Below are positions 23,474 to 27,378 of a stretch of DNA of 27,378 nt, one piece after another (the stretch's first letter is position 1; the number at the start of each line of letters is the position of its first letter). The stretch comes from Deinococcus betulae. Lineage in GTDB: Bacteria; Deinococcota; Deinococci; Deinococcales; Deinococcaceae. The translations under genes were made by a program, and so were the position numbers. The stretch lies in assembly GCF_020166395.1 (NCBI RefSeq), contig NZ_JAIQXU010000042.1:1-27378 (forward strand), written 5' to 3'. The notes under the pieces are model-generated. The model saw nothing but the letters and a program-made list of their open reading frames with translations. It did not search any database and was not told the origin of the DNA.

Positions 23474-24643
23474 GTGACCCCGGCGACCAGCCTGGAGAGC
23501 ACCGGCTTGGGCGGCGCGGCGCGGCGGGACGTGCAGGCGGTGCTGTGGTGCTCGGTGCTGCCGATGCTGGCCGGGGCGCTGCTGCCCTGGGTGCTGCTGC
23601 GGCCCAACCGCCTGGCCCCTGGCGACTACCTGCGGTTGCCGCTGCCCTGGCTGGGTCTGGCCGTTCTAGCGGCACTACTGCCCGCTGTGGCAGGTCGCTG
23701 GAGGCGCCGCTGGGTCTGGCTGCCTGCGGCGGCGGCCCTGAGTCTGGGGCTGTGGCTGCTGGGCACCCAGACGGGCGCGGCGCTGGTGGACCAGCCTCCT
23801 TTTGCGCGGGCCAGTGCCGCTAGCGGGGTCTGGCTGTATCTGCTGGGGGCCGGCGTAGCGGTGTACGGCGCCACCCTGGCCGCCCCCGAGCAGCGTTGGT
23901 CGGGCTGGGTCTGGGTAATCCCCGCCGCCGCACTGCTGGCCAGCGGCACACTGGGGAGTTGGTCGGTGCTGGCCGAGGCCCGCAGCGAGGGCGCGCGCTG
24001 GGGGCAGGAACTCGCGCAGCACCTGCGGCTGGTGGGCACGGCGCTGGGGCTGGCGGTGGGCTTGGGGGCGCCACTGGCCGTCTGGGCGGCCAGTCGTCCT
24101 GGCGTGGCCGCCGCCGTGCTGGGCGCGGCCAATGCCATCCAGACTCTGCCCAGCCTCGCGCTGCTGGGCCTGCTGATTGCGCCGCTGTCGGCACTGGCCA
24201 CCGCCTTTCCAGCGCTGCGGGCAGCCGGCGTCAGTGGAATTGGGGTGGCCCCAGCCCTGACCGCCATGACGCTCTACGCCCTGCTGCCCGTCCTGCGCAA
24301 CGGCGTGGTGGCCCTGCAAGGGGTCAGCCCCAGCGTGCTGGACGCCGCGCGCGGCATGGGCATGAGCAATGTGCAGCGCTTCTGGCGGGTGCAGCTGCCG
24401 CTGGCGCTGCCCGTGTGGCTGGGCGGGGTACGGCAGGCGGCAGTGCTGCTGGTGGGCGTGGCCGCTGTGGCGGCCCTGATCGGCGCTGGCGGCCTGGGCA
24501 CCTACATCTTCAAGGGGCTGCAAAGCGCCGCCGCTGACCTGATTCTTCTGGGCGCGGTGCCGGCGGCGCTCCTGGCCATCGGACTGGACGCCGCGCTGCG
24601 CTGGCTGGAAGGCGGGCTGGGCCGCCGTCTGGGGCGGGTCTAG
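23474..24643 (+). CDS. yehY: Osmoprotectant ABC transporter permease with N-terminal extension (YehY-like)
   Basis: 389 residues from GTG 23474. About four or five membrane helices in residues 20-165 form an extension not found in OpuCB-type permeases but typical of YehY (385 aa). The core permease domain (about 175-385) holds the EAA loop 'DAARGMGMSNVQRFWRVQLPLALP' that touches the ATPase. Works with YehX-like and YehW-like products to move the osmolyte through the membrane. Confidence 0.9.
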   Translation: MTPATSLESTGLGGAARRDVQAVLWCSVLPMLAGALLPWVLLRPNRLAPGDYLRLPLPWLGLAVLAALLPAVAGRWRRRWVWLPAAAALSLGLWLLGTQTGAALVDQPPFARASAASGVWLYLLGAGVAVYGATLAAPEQRWSGWVWVIPAAALLASGTLGSWSVLAEARSEGARWGQELAQHLRLVGTALGLAVGLGAPLAVWAASRPGVAAAVLGAANAIQTLPSLALLGLLIAPLSALATAFPALRAAGVSGIGVAPALTAMTLYALLPVLRNGVVALQGVSPSVLDAARGMGMSNVQRFWRVQLPLALPVWLGGVRQAAVLLVGVAAVAALIGAGGLGTYIFKGLQSAAADLILLGAVPAALLAIGLDAALRWLEGGLGRRLGRV

Positions 24644-24650
24644 GAACACC

Positions 24651-25601
24651 ATGATTGAACTGCATCACCTGGAAAAGCGGTACGGCGCGGCAATGGCCGT
24701 CCGGGACCTCAGTCTGACCGTCCCCGAGGGCGAACTGGTGGCGCTGCTGGGACCGTCAGGCTGCGGCAAGACCACCACGCTGCGGATGCTCAACCGGCTG
24801 ACCGAACCCACCGCCGGGCATGTCCTGCTGGGTGGCCAGGACACCCGGAACCTCCCGCCCGAGCAGCTGCGCCGCCGCATCGGCTATGTCATCCAGCACA
24901 TCGGTCTGTTTCCGCACCTGAACGTCGCGCAGAACGTGGCCACGGTCCCCGACCTGCTGGGCCAGGACCGCCGGGCCACGGCGCGGCGGGTGGATGAGCT
25001 GCTGGCCCTGGTGGGCCTGGAGCCAGAGACCTTTCGTCACAAGCGGCCCAGCGAACTCTCGGGCGGGCAGGCGCAGCGGGTGGGGGTGGCGCGGGCGCTG
25101 GCCGCCGACCCCCCGGTGCTGCTGATGGATGAACCGTTTGGTGCCCTGGACCCTCTGGCCCGCGAGCGCCTGCAGGCGGCCTTCCGCGAGATTCAGCAGC
25201 GGCTAGGGAAAACGGTGGTGATGGTTACCCACGACATAGACGAGGCGCTGCGCCTGGCCGACCGGGTGGCCCTGATGCAGGGCGGTGAACTGGCCCAGTA
25301 CGGTCCCCCAGACGAGCTGATTCACCGCCCTGCCAGCGAGTTCGTGCGGCAATTTCTGGGTGAGGACGCCACGCTGCGCCAGCTCGCTGGCCGGCCGATT
25401 CTTGACTTTGTGGTGGCGGGGCCGGTGCAACCGGGAACGCCTTTGATCGACGCGGCTCTGAACGCCCGCAGCGCACTGAGCGTCATGCTCCGCGAAGGGA
25501 GCGACACCCTGACTGTGACGCAGGCGGGGCAGCCCATTGGCACGGTTCAGTGGTCTGGCCTCCGCGCGCTTCCGCAGTCAGCCGAACCAGAGGCCTCTTG
25601 A
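24651..25601 (+). CDS. yehX: Osmoprotectant ABC transporter ATP-binding protein (YehX-like)
   Basis: 316 residues from ATG 24651, 7 nt after the permease stop. All ABC motifs are present: Walker A 'GPSGCGKTT' (about 33-41), Q-loop, signature 'LSGGQAQRVG' (about 133-142), Walker B 'VLLMDEPFGALD' (about 153-164) and the H-loop 'MVTHD'. After about residue 245 a short C-terminal region ('DTLTVTQAGQPIGTVQW') is a degenerate CBS-like half, where OpuCA-type proteins have ionic-strength sensing CBS pairs. It energises uptake. Confidence 0.94.
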   Translation: MIELHHLEKRYGAAMAVRDLSLTVPEGELVALLGPSGCGKTTTLRMLNRLTEPTAGHVLLGGQDTRNLPPEQLRRRIGYVIQHIGLFPHLNVAQNVATVPDLLGQDRRATARRVDELLALVGLEPETFRHKRPSELSGGQAQRVGVARALAADPPVLLMDEPFGALDPLARERLQAAFREIQQRLGKTVVMVTHDIDEALRLADRVALMQGGELAQYGPPDELIHRPASEFVRQFLGEDATLRQLAGRPILDFVVAGPVQPGTPLIDAALNARSALSVMLREGSDTLTVTQAGQPIGTVQWSGLRALPQSAEPEAS

Positions 25602-26323
25602 AGAGATGGCCTTGGGGCGCCGTGCTGTGGCCGGCCCTGCTCATCCTCTGCCTGTGGCCAGGCGTCTTGCCCGCGCTGCTGCGGCCCCTGGGTCTAGGCG
25701 AACTTACTGCCTTTGATCCGCCCCTGTGGCGCCTAACCCTGACTCATCTGGGGCTAGTGGGGCTGGCCAGTCTGGTGGTGGTGGGCCTGGGGCTCCCGCT
25801 GGCCATCGCGGTCACCCGCCCCGGCTGGGACGCTCCCCGGCAGCTCACCGAGACCCTGCTGGGGCTGGGGCAGACGGTCCCCACCTTTGCCGTGCTGGCG
25901 CTGGCGGTGCCGGCTCTGGGCTTTGGCTGGGCCCCTACCCTGCTGGGCCTAGTGCTCTACGGGCTGGTGCCGGTGGTCAGCAACGCCATCCTGGGGCTTC
26001 AGGCCACCGAGCGCCATATTCTAGACGCGGCGCGCGGCATGGGCATGAGCAGCGCCCAGCGCCTATGGCGCGTGGAATTGCCCCTGGCCCGACCGATCAT
26101 CTTGGCCGGGTTGCGGACCAGTACCGTCTACAACGTCGGCACCGCAACGGTCGGCGCAGCGCTGGGGGCCGGGGGCCTGGGTGAGCCCATTATCAATGGA
26201 CTGTCGCAGCAAAACACGGCCCTGGTACTGACCGGGGCGCTGCTGTCTGCCCTGCTGGCCTTGACTCTGGACGCCTGGCTGGCGCTACTGGGCGGCAGGG
26301 ACAGGGCCTCTGAGCTGGGGTGA
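25598..26323 (+). CDS. yehW: Osmoprotectant ABC transporter permease (YehW-like)
   Basis: 241 residues from TTG 25598, whose TTGA overlaps the stop of the ATPase gene. Five to six membrane helices; EAA loop 'DAARGMGMSSAQRLWRVELPLARP' near 145-168, almost the same as in the first permease, then 'YNVGTATVGAALGAGGLGEPI'. Length equals E. coli YehW (243). The longer frame from 25550 would overlap the ATPase gene deeply and is not supported. Last gene of the operon; no clear terminator follows. Confidence 0.9.
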   Translation: MKRWPWGAVLWPALLILCLWPGVLPALLRPLGLGELTAFDPPLWRLTLTHLGLVGLASLVVVGLGLPLAIAVTRPGWDAPRQLTETLLGLGQTVPTFAVLALAVPALGFGWAPTLLGLVLYGLVPVVSNAILGLQATERHILDAARGMGMSSAQRLWRVELPLARPIILAGLRTSTVYNVGTATVGAALGAGGLGEPIINGLSQQNTALVLTGALLSALLALTLDAWLALLGGRDRASELG

Positions 26324-26579
26324 GCGGACGGCCAGCCCACGACTTCTATAGGGCGACAGAGCGCTTGAGTTAAGGGCTGGGCATGCCGGCACAACTCTCT
26401 TAAATAGGGGGGACTCTTGAGCTACACAGTCTGCTGGCGGGTCTCTAAATCGCCTGAAGCTAAAGAAAAGGCCCTCGGACATCTTGAATGTTCTGCCCAA
26501 GCAACCGGGTCTGGGTCCCCCTAGCAACGCCCACTGACCCACAGTGCAGCCAGGGTCACTTTGCGCTACACTCCTGGGC
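26324..26579 (+). other. Intergenic region between the yehW-like and carD-like genes
   Basis: No credible gene is seen. CCAGCCC (26331-26337) and GGGCTGG near 26374-26380 are inverted and far apart. TGACCC (26535-26540) and GGGTCA (26553-26558) form a dyad with a 12-nt spacer, overlapped by CACTG-N5-CAGTG (26532-26546), just upstream of the TACACT -10 box. This is a candidate operator for the carD leader promoter. Confidence 0.4.
26567..26579 (+). promoter_or_regulatory. -10 box of the carD leader transcript
   Basis: TACACT (26567-26572), 7 nt, then ATG 26580: a leaderless arrangement like others in this window. No good -35 box is visible at 17 nt. Confidence 0.5.
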
Positions 26580-26648
26580 ATGCAGTCCCGGTGGCTTCCT
26601 CTTTCCAGGTCTGCACAGTCAATTCGGAACCTGCGGTTTTTCTCCTGA
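26580..26648 (+). CDS. Possible 22-codon leader peptide upstream of carD
   Basis: ATG 26580 to TGA 26646-26648, reading M-Q-S-R-W-L-P-L-S-R-S-A-Q-S-I-R-N-L-R-F-F-S, with four arginines. It has a leaderless -10 box, and a terminator-like hairpin starts 9 nt after its stop. This layout is that of a leader peptide that couples translation to read-through into the downstream gene. The peptide is too short for any family match, so only the layout supports it. Confidence 0.4.
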   Translation: MQSRWLPLSRSAQSIRNLRFFS

Positions 26649-26656
26649 CCTTTTCT

Positions 26657-26682
26657 GCGGCCCAGCTCTTACGCTGGGCCGC
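26657..26682 (+). terminator. Attenuator-like hairpin in the carD leader
   Basis: Perfect 9-bp stem GCGGCCCAG / CTGGGCCGC with loop CTCTTACG, tail TTCTGTCT. Its 3' arm plus tail (26677-26687) can instead pair with 26703-26713 over 11 positions (one G-U), and its 5' side (26653-26661) can pair fully with 26699-26707. A third hairpin, CCCACG / CGTGGG (26713-26729), follows. Confidence 0.55.
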
Positions 26683-26781
26683 TTCTGTCTGGGTCAGTGC
26701 CGCAGAAGTGGCCCCACGCCGCCCGTGGGAAGTCGGCGCCGATTGTTCAGCCCTGCCGCGCCCGCCTCAAGAGGTGAGACC

Positions 26782-27291
26782 TTGAAGCAGACTGCCTTTC
26801 AGCCTGGTGACCGCGTTGTCCTTCCGCCCTACGGTATTGGGGTCGTGCTCGGCACCTGCCTGCGCCCGGTGGCCGGTGAAGCCCACGCCTACTATCAGGT
26901 CGAGTTTCCCAACACCGCCAGCCAGGCTTTTGTGCCGGTGGCCGCGCCCGATACGGCCGGCATGCGCGCAGCCCTGACCGCCCATGACATGCCAGCGCTC
27001 CTCGATTCCCTGAAAACCAGCCGCATGAATCTGCCCCGTCAATGGGCGGCCCGGCACCGCCGCGTCACCGAGATCCTGGTCAGTGGGAATCCCTTCGAGT
27101 TGGCCATTCTGACTTGTGAACTGCGCCGCTGGAATGTGGAACGCGGCTTGCCCGACCTGGACCGGCAGGCATTTCGCCGCGCCATCAAACTCTTAGAGCA
27201 GGAGGTCAGTGGTCTGCATGACCCGGGTGCGCAAGACGTGCAGCAGCTGCTGGTATATGTCTGGAACGAAGGCCCACAACAGGCCAATTAG
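26782..27291 (+). CDS. carD: CarD-family RNA polymerase-binding transcription regulator
   Basis: 169 residues from TTG 26782, preceded by GAGGTGAG (26771-26778). The N-terminal RNAP-interaction domain (about 5-65) has the family opening 'FQPGDRVVLPPYGIGVVLGT', then 'YYQVEFPNTASQAFVPVAA'. The rest is helical: 'DSLKTSRMNLPRQWAARHRRVTEIL' and a helix ending 'KLLEQEVSGL', as in CarD/CdnL, which bind the RNAP beta subunit and stabilise open promoter complexes. Relative to Thermus or mycobacterial CarD the length is normal (about 160). The tryptophan expected near the fork of the DNA may be Trp48 of 'RQWAARHRR' or another; this was not settled. Gene symbol follows the family. Confidence 0.85.
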   Translation: MKQTAFQPGDRVVLPPYGIGVVLGTCLRPVAGEAHAYYQVEFPNTASQAFVPVAAPDTAGMRAALTAHDMPALLDSLKTSRMNLPRQWAARHRRVTEILVSGNPFELAILTCELRRWNVERGLPDLDRQAFRRAIKLLEQEVSGLHDPGAQDVQQLLVYVWNEGPQQAN

Positions 27292-27301
27292 ACAAATAGA
27301 A

Positions 27302-27329
27302 AAGAGGCCACCCGGAAAGGTGGCCTCTT
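27302..27329 (+). terminator. Bidirectional terminator after carD
   Basis: 11-bp perfect stem AAGAGGCCACC / GGTGGCCTCTT with loop CGGAAA, 10 nt after the carD stop. Plus-strand tail CTTCTTG-type; on the minus strand the stem runs into TTTTCTATTTG. Confidence 0.85.
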
Positions 27330-27348
27330 CTTGCAAAGAAATAGCGCA

Positions 27349-27374
27349 ACGCCCCGAAGCCAGGTTCGGGGCGT
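27349..27374. terminator. Second hairpin at the right edge
   Basis: 10-bp perfect stem ACGCCCCGAA / TTCGGGGCGT, loop GCCAGG. On the minus strand it is followed by TGCGCTATTTCTTTGC, so it may end a convergent minus-strand gene beyond the window. Confidence 0.5.
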
Positions 27375-27378
27375 GAAG

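Noticed and set aside
27336..27378. Third copy of the promoter-terminator cassette at the right edge (minus strand TATTTC)
   Set aside because: There is no TTGAC-like -35 box at 16-18 nt; only the GCGCTATT word is shared.

Overview
The window is about 27 kb of high-GC bacterial DNA. Gene content, very dense packing with ATGA/GTGA/TTGA stop-start overlaps, and many start codons lying 6-7 nt behind a TANNNT -10 box (leaderless mRNAs) all point to Deinococcus. The genus call is inferred from these traits; no rRNA or other species marker is present.

Layout. 1-2.7 kb: the 3' end of a phosphotransferase-like gene, then two minus-strand genes, a secreted trypsin-like serine protease with a duplicated C-terminal domain and a DtxR/MntR-type metal regulator. 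2.8-6.3 kb: a two-gene envelope operon, a G8/PbH1 protein related to animal CEMIP/TMEM2 proteins plus an exported polysaccharide deacetylase. 6.3-11 kb: a six-gene unit that starts with an ECF sigma factor behind a GGAACTT...TCTAA promoter. It continues with a small single-TM anti-sigma candidate, an RseB/MucB-like sensor, DUF1800, a Tat-exported DUF1501 protein and a small CxxCH protein with a calcium-loop-like motif. It reads as a complete envelope-stress regulon with its own output genes.

11-12.9 kb is mostly non-coding apart from one GNAT acetyltransferase. It holds two near-identical minus-strand promoter-plus-immediate-terminator cassettes and a well-formed promoter-to-terminator sRNA candidate upstream of transketolase. 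12.9-18.3 kb: transketolase, a C39-like cysteine peptidase candidate, a methyltransferase convergent with and overlapping truA, and a LysM/M23 peptidoglycan hydrolase followed by a small monooxygenase-like protein. 18.4-20.7 kb: a PadR regulator, a permease-prefix (HAAS-like) membrane protein and a secreted DUF6624-like protein in one overlapping operon.

20.9-22.5 kb: a fused AhbA-AhbB-type siroheme decarboxylase (easily mistaken for an Lrp/AsnC regulator), divergent from a stand-alone Lrp ligand-binding domain, with a perfect 10-bp inverted repeat between them. 22.5-26.3 kb: a four-gene osmoprotectant ABC importer whose order and sizes match E. coli yehZYXW. 26.3-27.4 kb: a CarD-family RNA polymerase-binding regulator preceded by a 22-codon leaderless ORF, a terminator-like hairpin and a competing hairpin, and followed by a strong bidirectional terminator.
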